A stretch of DNA of 64,000 bases from Enterococcus wangshanyuanii (GTDB lineage Bacteria > Bacillota > Bacilli > Lactobacillales > Enterococcaceae): assembly GCF_002197645.1 (NCBI RefSeq), contig NZ_CP021874.1, forward strand, positions 3,534,001-3,598,000. Reading direction: 5' to 3'. Made by a program: the position numbers and the translations under genes. Every line of letters starts with the position of its first letter. The first letter of the stretch is position 1. The notes under the pieces are model-generated. The model saw only the letters and a list, made by a program, of their open reading frames with translations, was not told the origin of the DNA and searched no databases. Positions 14,370 through 22,428 of the stretch are shown here, piece after piece.

Positions 14370-15164
14370 CTATTGTTTATTATATTTTTCAAATCCTATA
14401 CCTTCAGTTTCTACAACTGATTTTTTATCTAATACCCAGTCTCCAAATCCGGTTTTTTTATTTTCAAAAACTAAGTCGGCACTATATCCAGTTTCGTCTG
14501 TTGGATAACATACTTCAATGTGAGAATCACCTTCTTCTCCACCTATTACATGACTTGGTACTCCATACTTAGTGACTACACCCTCTAAGGTTAATTTACC
14601 TTCAACAAAAGATTGATAGTCTTTATAACTCATCAATTGATCACCTACCTCATGAGAATTAATAATTGTATCAATAATAAAAAAATTTTTTCTCGGCTTT
14701 GAGCTTGGTTCATTAGAATCATCAATCTTGTAATTCAAGACTTCATTTAACATATCTTGATATTTTGGACTTACTTTTATTTTAGAAATATCATTAATTT
14801 GATTTAAAATCTTAGACCTATTTGACTGATGATCAGTCCATTTAGGGTAAAAAACGCTAATATCATCACCGTATGTTTTTATAAGATAGAGTCCGTTATT
14901 AAGTTCTCTTATATATTCTTTTGAAAGAGTTGAAAAATCTACATTTTTAAAGTCTTTGTTTTCATATTTATCAATGATATTAAGCTCTGCGTCAATTCCT
15001 TTCTTAGCTTGATCTACTTTTTTATCATTCGAAGTATTATCAGTTAATTTCCATCTTGATTCAAGAGCATTAGCAATATCTTGTACAAAATCATCATCGC
15101 TTTTGTTACTGCATCCAACAATAAATAATGCCCCAAAAACAATTGCTACAAAAATTTTTTTCAT
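14370..15164 (-). CDS. Prophage-encoded lipoprotein
   Basis: The 264-residue protein starts with a lipoprotein signal (KKIFVAIVFGALFIVGCSN; lipobox VGC). A charged helical part follows, and the C-terminal stretch has LTLEGVVTKYGVPSHVIGG and GYSADLVFENKK, resembling small SmpA/BamE-like beta-strand domains in lipoproteins. It lies between integrase and the immunity genes, a usual place for lysogenic conversion genes expressed from the prophage. Superinfection exclusion or surface change is a reasonable but untested role. Confidence 0.65.
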   Translation of the reverse strand: MKKIFVAIVFGALFIVGCSNKSDDDFVQDIANALESRWKLTDNTSNDKKVDQAKKGIDAELNIIDKYENKDFKNVDFSTLSKEYIRELNNGLYLIKTYGDDISVFYPKWTDHQSNRSKILNQINDISKIKVSPKYQDMLNEVLNYKIDDSNEPSSKPRKNFFIIDTIINSHEVGDQLMSYKDYQSFVEGKLTLEGVVTKYGVPSHVIGGEEGDSHIEVCYPTDETGYSADLVFENKKTGFGDWVLDKKSVVETEGIGFEKYNKQ

Positions 15165-15187
15165 TTTCTTTCCTCATTCCATAATAA

Positions 15188-15844
15188 TCATAAACTTACT
15201 CTAATAATACTAAGGATTTTTGAACTATCACCAGAATATCGATAATTGTTTAAAGCTTGTCTAGCGATACTTGGATTAAGCATATAAAGTTTGGTCAAAA
15301 AATCAAAAATACGAACGTAAAGACCAGATTGACTTGTTTCAAACTCTAGTATTATATCTTGAAAGGTCATCCGCTTTCTAAAACATTCTTTTAGGGCTTC
15401 ATCGTTAATCATAGTTAATGATGCAAATACATTAGCTCTGGCTTCTTTAGGAAAATCTTCTTCAGAATACCCATTACCTTCTAACAAGTCCGAAAAACTT
15501 TGTGATACCTTCAATTGATCCATATCAAAGTAAAAGTGTCCTAATTCATGAAGGATGGAAAATTTTTGTCTGCCAGTATTCATTAATGAATTAAAAGAAA
15601 TACCATAATTATTATCAAAACGTATGATATTCCCTGATAAATATTCGGTCAACACCTCTCCAAATTGGTAGGGGATAATTTCAATATTTTCTACATCGAT
15701 CGCATAATCTTTAAAATGATTCCAACGAAGGTCTTTTAATTCAATCCCATAATAGCTAGCAACTTTATCAATAATTACATATGTTTGGTCATGATATTCA
15801 AAGTAAGTGTCATAGTCTAAGTCCACAAGCGATCGTCCAATCAT
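15188..15844 (-). CDS. ImmA/IrrE-type metallopeptidase
   Basis: The 218-residue protein has the zinc-binding motif HELGH (about residues 99-103, KFSILHELGHFYFDMD) with an upstream YGISFNSLMNTGRQKFSI strand, as in ImmA/IrrE proteins. In ICEBs1 and many prophages, ImmA cleaves the partner repressor when the element is induced. Its start overlaps the stop of the CI-like repressor gene (TCATTTATT junction), the expected repressor-protease pair. Confidence 0.85.
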   Translation of the reverse strand: MIGRSLVDLDYDTYFEYHDQTYVIIDKVASYYGIELKDLRWNHFKDYAIDVENIEIIPYQFGEVLTEYLSGNIIRFDNNYGISFNSLMNTGRQKFSILHELGHFYFDMDQLKVSQSFSDLLEGNGYSEEDFPKEARANVFASLTMINDEALKECFRKRMTFQDIILEFETSQSGLYVRIFDFLTKLYMLNPSIARQALNNYRYSGDSSKILSIIRVSL

Positions 15845-16182
15845 TTATTTTTTAGTTTGTTTTTCATATATTCATAGTAATCTCTTAGCTCTTCTTCTAA
15901 TTTCTCCCTATGTTCTTCAGGAACATCTTTTGTATCAATACGAAAGAAAGTGGTAAACTCTTCTTCTCCTTTCCCCTCAATATTGGGATTGTCTGTGCGA
16001 CCTAATAAGTAATCAGTAGATACATCGAAGTAATCAGCGACCTTACTTAAATTTGAACCAGTTGGCACTTTTTTCTTCCATGAATACAAAGTATTTTTTC
16101 CAAGACCAATCCGTTCTTCAAGTGTATTTACAGAAATCCCTTGTTTATCACATAGTTTTTTCAACCTATCAAATGCTGTCAT
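15841..16182 (-). CDS. CI-like XRE repressor of the prophage
   Basis: The 113-residue protein has an N-terminal helix-turn-helix (LCDKQGISVNTLEERIGLGK, then NTLYSWKKKVPTGSNLSKVA, then STDYLLGRTDNP) and a short acidic helical tail in place of a full self-cleavage domain. This fits a repressor cut by the neighbouring ImmA-type protease and not by RecA-stimulated self-cleavage. It probably binds AAAACWAAGTMTA elements in 16216-16412. It is transcribed from a consensus leftward promoter at 16423-16395. Confidence 0.85.
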   Translation of the reverse strand: MTAFDRLKKLCDKQGISVNTLEERIGLGKNTLYSWKKKVPTGSNLSKVADYFDVSTDYLLGRTDNPNIEGKGEEEFTTFFRIDTKDVPEEHREKLEEELRDYYEYMKNKLKNK

Positions 16183-16215
16183 ATCAGTATTCCTTCCAGC
16201 CGAGAAAAATAAATT

Positions 16216-16456
16216 AAAACAAAGTCTACTTTTTCGTTGACAATTAAAACTAAGTATAATATACTCATCTCGTAAGCTAATTTAGTTAGCTAATTATTGA
16301 CAAACAAAACCTTTAAACAAATACATTAAATCGTTGGGGAACGGTGTGAATGTTGATTTGTAGGCTTTTTATAGTCTTATTTAGCTATGTCTATATATTA
16401 AAACAAAGTCTAATTTTTGTCAACGAATTTTAGAAAATTAGCTAATTTAGTTAGCT
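16216..16456. promoter_or_regulatory. Lysis-lysogeny control region with operators and face-to-face promoters
   Basis: Rightward promoter: TTGACA 16237-16242, 17-bp spacer, TATACT 16260-16265. Leftward promoter: TTGACA (minus strand, 16423-16418), 17-bp spacer, TAATAT (16400-16395). Each spacer contains a copy of a 13-bp element: AAAACTAAGTATA at 16246-16258 and AAAACAAAGTCTA at 16400-16412; another AAAACAAAGTCTA lies at 16216-16228. A second element, AGCTAA-TTTAG-TTAGCT, occurs exactly twice (16275-16291 and 16440-16456). The two promoters point toward each other, so the transcripts overlap by about 110 bases. Confidence 0.75.
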
Positions 16457-16489
16457 TACAAATAATAAAGTAAGAAAGGAAGTGATTAG

Positions 16490-16684
16490 ATGTCACAAGA
16501 ATTTATCACATATGTTCGAGTCCAGTTAGCTAAACATAATAAAACTCAGGCATGGCTTGCCGATCAGATTGATATTTCTAGACCGTATATGTCGGATATC
16601 ATGAAGGGGCGTAGAAGTCCTGAAAGTAAGATTCCAGAAATTAAAGCTGCACTTGAATCATTGGAAGTGATCAAGGAGGTATAA
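16490..16684 (+). CDS. Cro-like XRE DNA-binding protein
   Basis: The 64-residue protein is a bare helix-turn-helix (VRVQLAKHNKTQAWLADQID, then SRPYMSDIMKGRRSPESK). It is the first rightward gene, downstream of the promoter at 16237 and its operators, with ribosome site AGAAAGGAAGTGA. It should oppose the CI-like repressor and favour the lytic programme. Confidence 0.85.
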   Translation: MSQEFITYVRVQLAKHNKTQAWLADQIDISRPYMSDIMKGRRSPESKIPEIKAALESLEVIKEV

Positions 16685-16686
16685 CA

Positions 16687-16953
16687 ATGAATGTAATTTT
16701 AACCGATGAAGATGCTAAATCGTTAAGACGACACATCTATGAAATTGCTGTTGAAGAATTCAAAGCTGCTAGGGAAGATGTTCATATTTCAGAGCAGCCA
16801 TACAATCAAGTTGAAATTGCTGAAAAAATGAGAGTGTCTACCAAAACAATTAGAGCGTGGGAAAAATTAGGTATGCCACATGGAACAATTGGTAGTTCTA
16901 AATTTTACGATTTCATTACCGTTAAACAATGGGTATTAAAACAAAAATCATGA
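16687..16953 (+). CDS. DUF771/excisionase-like helix-turn-helix protein
   Basis: The 88-residue protein carries a C-terminal winged-helix motif (NQVEIAEKMRVSTKTIRAWE, then GMPHGTIGSSKFYDFITVKQ) of the DNA-binding class used by phage excisionases and DUF771-type regulators. It begins two bases after the Cro-like gene's stop and its ribosome site (AAGGAGG) lies inside that gene. Role in excision or early control is inferred from family and position. Confidence 0.65.
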   Translation: MNVILTDEDAKSLRRHIYEIAVEEFKAAREDVHISEQPYNQVEIAEKMRVSTKTIRAWEKLGMPHGTIGSSKFYDFITVKQWVLKQKS

Positions 16954-16981
16954 ATCTTGGGCAAGCAATGAAAGGAATCAC

Positions 16982-17149
16982 ATGAAATCAAATTTACTAC
17001 TTATAATTTCTACACTAATCTTGTTGATTATATCCATTATCTGTTTAGCAGCTGGAGAAACCTTTCAGGGGATCGGCCTTATAGCAGTGTTATGGATCGT
17101 AAGCATTTTACTAAGGATAAAGGAGGGTAGAGGCAAGTGGAAGAATTAG
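16982..17149 (+). CDS. 55-residue two-helix membrane protein
   Basis: The frame encodes two hydrophobic helices (LLLIISTLILLIISIICLAA and IGLIAVLWIVSILL) and a short basic tail. It begins after GAAAGGAATC and runs co-directionally with the early genes. Small membrane proteins at this point in Gram-positive phages are common but mostly uncharacterised. It overlaps the next short frame by 13 bases. Confidence 0.5.
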   Translation: MKSNLLLIISTLILLIISIICLAAGETFQGIGLIAVLWIVSILLRIKEGRGKWKN

Positions 17150-17271
17150 TTGAAATACTATCACAAGTAAGGTGGAAAGAGATAGCGATATTACTTTTAG
17201 TATGTGAAATAAATAAAAAAGAAGCCCAAATCAATTATTTAAAGGGCTCCAAAAGTGATTTATTTATCTGA
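17137..17271 (+). CDS. 44-residue hypothetical peptide
   Basis: GTG 17137 follows AAAGGAGGG at good spacing, within the end of the previous frame. The product has a short hydrophobic stretch (IAILLLVCEI) between charged ends. Its stop overlaps the convergent end of the minus-strand gene that follows. The strong ribosome site argues that it is real; function is unknown. Confidence 0.4.
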   Translation: MEELVEILSQVRWKEIAILLLVCEINKKEAQINYLKGSKSDLFI

Positions 17272-17937
17272 AGGGAACATTGCACTTATTTCCAGTAATT
17301 GTTTTAGAGAATCAGGATTTTTTAATAGTTCAGGCATGACAGTTTTCATTAATGTAGCATCTATGTCATCTTTTGGTTTAGCATGCTTAGCAACTTGGCT
17401 GGCAATTAAGTCTATCTCTGCTTCATTTCTAATTTCAATCGCTTTAAGCAATGTATCTAGTTTGTCATTAATCTTTAATAAAGGAATATTGATTTCGCTC
17501 GAAGATTCAGTGGTTTCTATCTCTTCAAAGTCGATATTTTTTATTGTTTCATCTAATTGATTTTTAGCTGTTTCAAGAGCACGAACTTCTGTTGCATAGA
17601 AAATAGTTCTTAAATTGTATACATCGAAAGGAATACCATCACTGCCTTTTTTAATTATAGGAATCAACGGTTTTCCTAACGCATGTCTATAACCAAACTC
17701 ATAGAAAACATTAGGATTATGTGTCGTCATATCAACAATTACGAGATCAGCTGATTGAAGATGATTCATAATTGTAACATCAATTTTATCAGTATCATTT
17801 ACTTTATCAACTCTGATGACTTCCATACCATTTTTAGAACAAATAGGTTCAATTAAAAACTCTAATGTATCATCTGAATTTTTTCTTTCCTCAGATCCTT
17901 CTTGTCCAATGGGGGTTACAAAAAAACATTTTTTCAT
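17260..17937 (-). CDS. Nucleoside deoxyribosyltransferase/TIR-like protein, likely moron
   Basis: The 225-residue protein starts with CFFVTPIGQEGSEERKNSDD and contains SADLVIVDMTTHNPNVFYEF then GYRHALGKPLIPI. This strand-helix pattern (VTPIG, an acidic D after a hydrophobic strand, NPNVFYE, GxRHA) is shared by nucleoside 2-deoxyribosyltransferase-like and TIR-like nucleotide-binding domains. Such proteins are used as NAD- or nucleotide-processing effectors in phage defence. Residues 120-225 are helical. It is on the minus strand with its own consensus promoter inside the early rightward region, so it is probably expressed in the lysogen as protective cargo. Confidence 0.6.
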   Translation of the reverse strand: MKKCFFVTPIGQEGSEERKNSDDTLEFLIEPICSKNGMEVIRVDKVNDTDKIDVTIMNHLQSADLVIVDMTTHNPNVFYEFGYRHALGKPLIPIIKKGSDGIPFDVYNLRTIFYATEVRALETAKNQLDETIKNIDFEEIETTESSSEINIPLLKINDKLDTLLKAIEIRNEAEIDLIASQVAKHAKPKDDIDATLMKTVMPELLKNPDSLKQLLEISAMFPSDK

Positions 17938-17987
17938 TTTGGGACTTCCTTTGAGTTTATTTCAGCAGACCACTTGCTGATAGATAC

Positions 17988-18016
17988 AGTATACCAAGGT
18001 GAAAGATTTACGACAA
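17988..18016 (-). promoter_or_regulatory. Promoter of the TIR-like gene
   Basis: On the minus strand, TTGTCG (18016-18011), a 17-base spacer and TATACT (17993-17988) with an upstream TGG form a strong promoter. Start near 17980 leaves a short leader with AAAGGAAGT as ribosome site. Confidence 0.65.
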
Positions 18017-18043
18017 TATGAATTTAAGAAAGGGGGAACATCA

Positions 18044-18316
18044 ATGAAACACAAATTTTTCAACGCATTAGACGAAACGCCGTTTGTTCTATTTCTAGCC
18101 GTTTTGTCAAGTCTGTGGGTAGTTGCTGGGATGATGATCATTATTCTCTGTATTTTTAACGGCACGATAAAGCTGAAAGATATTCCTATGGCTCTGTTCG
18201 TTGTTGCTACGTCACACATGTCAATTTGGATAAGTTTAGCTGTCATTGTTGCTTATGTCATTGTTCGGATGTTGGACTTTCATTCATATGTACCAAATAG
18301 AAAGAGATTAAATTAG
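18044..18316 (+). CDS. 90-residue membrane protein
   Basis: The ATG at 18044 follows AGAAAGGGGGAAC; an earlier in-frame start at 17999 lies under the divergent promoter. The protein has two or three membrane segments (VLFLAVLSSLWVVAGMMIII, then DIPMALFVVATSHMSIWISL, then VIVAYVIVRML). It precedes the RNA ligase gene by nine bases. It may be a holin-like or exclusion membrane protein, but no family is recognised. Confidence 0.5.
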   Translation: MKHKFFNALDETPFVLFLAVLSSLWVVAGMMIIILCIFNGTIKLKDIPMALFVVATSHMSIWISLAVIVAYVIVRMLDFHSYVPNRKRLN

Positions 18317-18325
18317 GAGGAAATT

Positions 18326-19294
18326 ATGACTTTAAATTTTATGAAATATCCATCATTAGTAAACCACTATGCAATAGGTAAAGAACATTGCATCGCCAAT
18401 AAATTGGATGAATTATGGTATTCAACTGAAAAAATACATGTTGCTAATGCTTCAATCGTAATTAATCGAAATGGAGAACAAGGACTGGCCAAGCGAACAT
18501 CACTAATTACTGATGATGATAAACAATTTTCAGCTTTAAAATTAGTGATTCCAGACACTGTATATGAATCAATTGCTAAAATCTTTGAGTATCATCCAAG
18601 TATTGATTACTTAAACGTTTATGGCGAATATTTCGGGAACGGTGTGCAAAGTATGGATTATGAAGTAAATAAAAACAAAAATAAATCTTTCAAAGTTTTC
18701 AATGTATTGGTTCACTTGATCGGGTTTCCTGCGACATCAAGGTATGTGTTTGGATATGAAAAATTAATTTATTTTTTTGAACGTGATGATTTGGTACCAA
18801 TAGAAGATATTAAACCGCTGCGAGAATTTTTAAAACAGGAACCTGATGATAAGTCTTATCTTGGTGGAAATCGTGAAGGAAATGTCTACCAACCTATTAA
18901 CGGCTACGAAATAAATACTCATGACGGTCTTAAATTTATTGGAGTAAAGCATAAGCTAGCTTCATTTTCCGAAAAACAAAAAAATAATAATAAACCAAAT
19001 AGAACAAAAGAAATTTTTAGTATTGAAGAATTGGAGATTAGAACAGAACTTGGAGAGTACATCACTATTAATAGGGTCAAAAATGTATTGTCACATGGTG
19101 AGTATGACCTTGTTCCAAAAAATATCGGAAAGATAATGTTGGCAGTTAAAGAAGATGCCATTTGTGAATATACGAGGGAAACTACTAGGGAAGTTAATGA
19201 ATCAGCCATATCACTAAAAAAATTAGTTGAAGGGTATAGTAGCCAGATTGCGAAAATGATTAAAGAACTAATCAGAGAAAGCGAGTGTGAGTAA
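18326..19294 (+). CDS. T4 Rnl2-family RNA ligase
   Basis: The 322-residue protein shows nucleotidyltransferase motifs in order: motif I STEKIHVANASIVI with the adenylated Lys at about 36, motif III NVYGEYFGNGVQ (about 97-108), motif IV EGNVYQP (about 185) and motif V GVKHKLASF (about 207-215). The K-I-H in motif I and YGEYFG are characteristic of Rnl2-like RNA ligases. It seals 3'-OH/5'-phosphate RNA ends, in phages usually to repair tRNAs or mRNAs cut by host defence nucleases. It sits between a membrane protein and small early genes. The second half is less typical and may be a family-specific C-terminal domain. Confidence 0.75.
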   Translation: MTLNFMKYPSLVNHYAIGKEHCIANKLDELWYSTEKIHVANASIVINRNGEQGLAKRTSLITDDDKQFSALKLVIPDTVYESIAKIFEYHPSIDYLNVYGEYFGNGVQSMDYEVNKNKNKSFKVFNVLVHLIGFPATSRYVFGYEKLIYFFERDDLVPIEDIKPLREFLKQEPDDKSYLGGNREGNVYQPINGYEINTHDGLKFIGVKHKLASFSEKQKNNNKPNRTKEIFSIEELEIRTELGEYITINRVKNVLSHGEYDLVPKNIGKIMLAVKEDAICEYTRETTREVNESAISLKKLVEGYSSQIAKMIKELIRESECE

Positions 19295-19487
19295 ATTGCT
19301 TAATCCAGAACAAAGAAGATTAGTAGTTGGCGCAATCAAAGACAAAGTTGATAACTATGCTGAATTACTCAGACATGAAAATGCTAAACCATTAGTTGAT
19401 CAAGACATAAATTTGATTAACCAGCTTACTAAAATGTATCACGAGCACAATGAAATTTTGAATGAAGTTCAGAGAGTGGGTGTTTAA
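19287..19487 (+). CDS. 66-residue hypothetical early protein
   Basis: GTG 19287 overlaps the RNA ligase stop. The product is a short charged helical hairpin (QRRLVVGAIKDKVDNYAELL, then QLTKMYHEHNEILNEVQRVG). It is translationally coupled to the ligase gene. No family is recognised. Confidence 0.55.
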   Translation: MSKLLNPEQRRLVVGAIKDKVDNYAELLRHENAKPLVDQDINLINQLTKMYHEHNEILNEVQRVGV

Positions 19488-19489
19488 TT

Positions 19490-20398
19490 TTGAAAATCGA
19501 ATATGTACCAAAACGATTCAGAGCTGAATCTCTTCAGATGATTGAGCGAGTGAATCAAGTAATAGAAGAGTATCAGGAAAAAGGGTATGACCTGACTTTA
19601 CGGCAAGTCTATTACCAATTAGTCGCTACTGATTTGATTCCGAATAGTGAGCGATCTTATAAAAATTTAGGAACACTCATCAATGATGGTCGTTTAGCTG
19701 GTGTAATTGATTGGAATTCTATTATTGATCGAACGCGAAGTATCAGAGGCTTGAGATCAGATGAGAATCCACAAGATGCAATTAGAAGAGCCTTTGCTCA
19801 TTACAGGTTAGATAAGTGGAAAAATCAACCATATCATATTGAGGTATGGGTGGAAAAAGATGCCCTTGCGGGTGTGATAGGTAGCATTTGCAATGATATT
19901 GATGTCGATTACTTTTCATGTCGTGGCTACACATCTCAATCAGAAATGTGGAGAGCAGCAAGACGTTTGATGTACTACGAACAAAAAGGCAAAGAAACTG
20001 TCATATTACATTTAGGTGACCATGATCCTAGCGGCATTGATATGAGTCGAGACATCATTGAACGGCTTAACTTGTTCGGAGCTAGTCCAGAATTTAAGCG
20101 GTTAGCCCTTAACATGGACCAAATAGAAACATATAATCCACCGCCAAACCCTGCAAAACTTTCAGATAGTAGAGCAAAAGGGTATATCAGTCAGTATGGT
20201 CACTCTAGCTGGGAGTTGGATGCTCTTAAACCAGAAGTACTAAAAGCGTTAATTAATGACAACGTTGATCCGTACATCGATCAGGATTTACTTCAGGAAA
20301 CAAAATTTCAAGAAAAAGAGGATATAAGCCTGATGGATGACCTACAGATTAATTGGGAAGAAGTTCAAGAATTCTTAGAGGAAAGAGGCTATGAGTAA
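19490..20398 (+). CDS. Spo11/topoisomerase VI A-like TOPRIM protein
   Basis: The 302-residue protein starts at TTG. The N-terminal part is a winged helix containing LTLRQVYYQLVATDLIPNSE with a candidate tyrosine (about residues 35-50). The TOPRIM part has WVEKDALAGVI (catalytic Glu about 120) and HLGDHDPSGIDM (the D-x-D pair about 178-182). This matches stand-alone topoisomerase VI A-like proteins seen in phages of Gram-positive bacteria. It may cut or relax DNA during replication or recombination; no B-subunit ATPase gene is nearby. Confidence 0.7.
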   Translation: MKIEYVPKRFRAESLQMIERVNQVIEEYQEKGYDLTLRQVYYQLVATDLIPNSERSYKNLGTLINDGRLAGVIDWNSIIDRTRSIRGLRSDENPQDAIRRAFAHYRLDKWKNQPYHIEVWVEKDALAGVIGSICNDIDVDYFSCRGYTSQSEMWRAARRLMYYEQKGKETVILHLGDHDPSGIDMSRDIIERLNLFGASPEFKRLALNMDQIETYNPPPNPAKLSDSRAKGYISQYGHSSWELDALKPEVLKALINDNVDPYIDQDLLQETKFQEKEDISLMDDLQINWEEVQEFLEERGYE

Positions 20399-20758
20399 AT
20401 GAAAGTAACATTTATGAACTATGAAAGTGAAGTTGTCTTTTCAAGTTATGCTGACAACGGTAATACAGCAATTCAATTGATTGGTGCTAAAGGTACAGAT
20501 TATGAAGGTGAATTGATCGCTACAGCAAGTGTAAATACAGATGTTTCGTTGGCATCAAATGCAGTCGCAATTAAAGGTTGGTCGGAAAACGAAGGTATGG
20601 AAGCAGCACTAATCAAGTCCAATGTGATTGATTCTAAAGCTACTGGATTAATTACATGCGGTTTCGTAGAAGCAAAAATTTACCAATTAACATCTGAAGC
20701 TATTCAAGAACAAATAAAACAAGAGCCTGCATCGTCTGCAAACGATACAAGCCATTAA
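20399..20758 (+). CDS. 119-residue hypothetical early protein
   Basis: The gene abuts the TOPRIM gene with no gap. The product is beta-rich and acidic (MKVTFMNYESEVVFSSYADN, then GELIATASVNTDVSLASNAV) with a polar tail containing EPASSANDTS. Similar small proteins occur in replication modules of siphophages. No function is recognised. Confidence 0.5.
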   Translation: MKVTFMNYESEVVFSSYADNGNTAIQLIGAKGTDYEGELIATASVNTDVSLASNAVAIKGWSENEGMEAALIKSNVIDSKATGLITCGFVEAKIYQLTSEAIQEQIKQEPASSANDTSH

Positions 20759-20790
20759 ATAAATATCATATCTTAAGAGGAGTGTAACAT

Positions 20791-21177
20791 ATGAAAGCAT
20801 TAAAAGCATCAGTAAAATTTATCAATGATTTTGAAAAACAGCGTAGAACTGACAAGGACTATCACTATTTATCCTTGATTGCTGATCTACAAGAAGGTGA
20901 TTTTGTCGTTGTTGAAACTAGACATGGGTATGCTGTTGCAGAATTTATCGAGTATATCGATGATTTTTCAGTAAATAGTTCATCCTACATTATTCAAAAA
21001 GTAGAGCTTGATCAAGTGTCTCATGAAAAGGAACGTCAACGAAATATCAAACGATTGAAATCTGAAATTGATGAAAAGGCAAAGGCAGCACTTCAGCGTA
21101 AGAAACTAGATGAACTAGCAGCAGAAGATAGTGAACTGAAAATCTTATTGGATAAGTTAGATGGTCTTGAAAAATAA
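20791..21177 (+). CDS. 128-residue hypothetical early protein
   Basis: The start follows AAGAGGAGTGTAAC. Residues 30-75 look like a small beta barrel (GDFVVVETRHGYAVAEFIEY), and the C-terminal half is a charged helix (KRLKSEIDEKAKAALQRKKL). It is followed immediately by the SNF2 helicase gene, so a replication or helicase accessory role is plausible. The family is not recognised. Confidence 0.5.
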   Translation: MKALKASVKFINDFEKQRRTDKDYHYLSLIADLQEGDFVVVETRHGYAVAEFIEYIDDFSVNSSSYIIQKVELDQVSHEKERQRNIKRLKSEIDEKAKAALQRKKLDELAAEDSELKILLDKLDGLEK

Positions 21178-22428
21178 ATGAAAGTTAACCTGTTTCTACA
21201 CCAAGATCAACTACTAAATGACACCTATGATTACAATCGTGTTGCTTATTATGTTGACATGGGACTTGGGAAAACCTTCATTGGTTCTGAAAAAATGTGG
21301 GAACTCAACACACCATACAATTTAGTCATTTGTCAGAAGTCAAAAATTGATGACTGGAAAGAGCATTTCGAAGAGTTTTATCCAGAGTACAAAGCGATCG
21401 TTTTTGATAAACAATCACTAGAGATTATTCCAGAAGAGTCAGTTCTAATCATTAACTATGACAAGGTATGGAGAAGACCAGAATTAACCCATTTAAGAGA
21501 CTTTACAATGATGTTGGATGAATCTTCCCTAATTAAAAATGAACGCTCTAATCGCTCTAAATTCATCTTAAATCAGCTTAAACCAAATAATGTAATTTTA
21601 CTTTCAGGGACTCCTGTAAGTGGGAAATATGAAGAAATAATATCTCAGGTAAATCTACTCGGCTGGAAAATCAGTCGTGACTTATTCATGAAACAGTATG
21701 TAAAGCGTGAATGGGATGATATTGATGGAGGTTGGAAGATTATTGGTTATAAGAATATTGACCGTCTAAAACGTAAATTAAGGCAGTATGGTGCGGTATT
21801 TATGAAGACGGAAGAAGTTTATGATCTGCCTGAACAAAACCATATCAACATACTAGTGAAAACAACGAAGCAGTACAAAGAGTTTTCAGCACATCACATG
21901 TGTGAATACGATGGTGAAATGTTTATTGGAGATACACCATCCAAAGCCAAATTATATCAACGTCAATTTGCTGGTCATATGAATAAGAATAAACTGATTC
22001 GTTTAAGAGAGCTTATTGAGTCTACAAGTGATCGATTAATAATCTTCTACAACTTTAAAAAAGAGTATGAAGTGATAAAACAACTATGTGATGAACTGGA
22101 ACGACCTGTATCATCCGTAAATGGTGATATGCGAGATCTAGAAGCGTATGAAAGACAAAGTGACAGTATCACTCTGATTCAGTATCAGGCAGGTGCAATG
22201 GGCCTCAATTTACAGAAGTCCAATAAGATCATCTACTTTACTTTAACTGATAAGAGTGAATTATTTGAACAAAGTAAAAAACGAACACATCGAATTGGTC
22301 AAAAGCAACCTTGTTTTTATTACTATCTATTAACTAAAGGTAGTGTTGAATGGCGAATGTTGGACGTACTGAAAATGAGAAAAGATTATACTGATGAACT
22401 ATTTGAATATGAGGAGATGAAGAAATGA
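21178..22428 (+). CDS. SNF2-type helicase/ATPase
   Basis: The 416-residue protein has the superfamily 2 motifs: Walker A DMGLGKTFIG (about 27-36), the DE box MLDESSLIKN (about 115-124), motif III LLSGTPVSG (about 140), motif V YQAGAMGLNLQ (about 340) and motif VI KKRTHRIGQKQ (about 375-385). The arrangement is that of the compact SNF2-like helicases in replication blocks of Firmicutes siphophages. It should translocate on DNA using ATP, with a role in replication or recombination. Start and stop abut or overlap its neighbours. Confidence 0.85.
   Translation: MKVNLFLHQDQLLNDTYDYNRVAYYVDMGLGKTFIGSEKMWELNTPYNLVICQKSKIDDWKEHFEEFYPEYKAIVFDKQSLEIIPEESVLIINYDKVWRRPELTHLRDFTMMLDESSLIKNERSNRSKFILNQLKPNNVILLSGTPVSGKYEEIISQVNLLGWKISRDLFMKQYVKREWDDIDGGWKIIGYKNIDRLKRKLRQYGAVFMKTEEVYDLPEQNHINILVKTTKQYKEFSAHHMCEYDGEMFIGDTPSKAKLYQRQFAGHMNKNKLIRLRELIESTSDRLIIFYNFKKEYEVIKQLCDELERPVSSVNGDMRDLEAYERQSDSITLIQYQAGAMGLNLQKSNKIIYFTLTDKSELFEQSKKRTHRIGQKQPCFYYYLLTKGSVEWRMLDVLKMRKDYTDELFEYEEMKK

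Noticed and set aside
17255..17560. Rightward frame opposite the TIR-like gene
   Set aside because: It is an antisense shadow; the minus-strand gene has a promoter, ribosome site and recognisable motifs.
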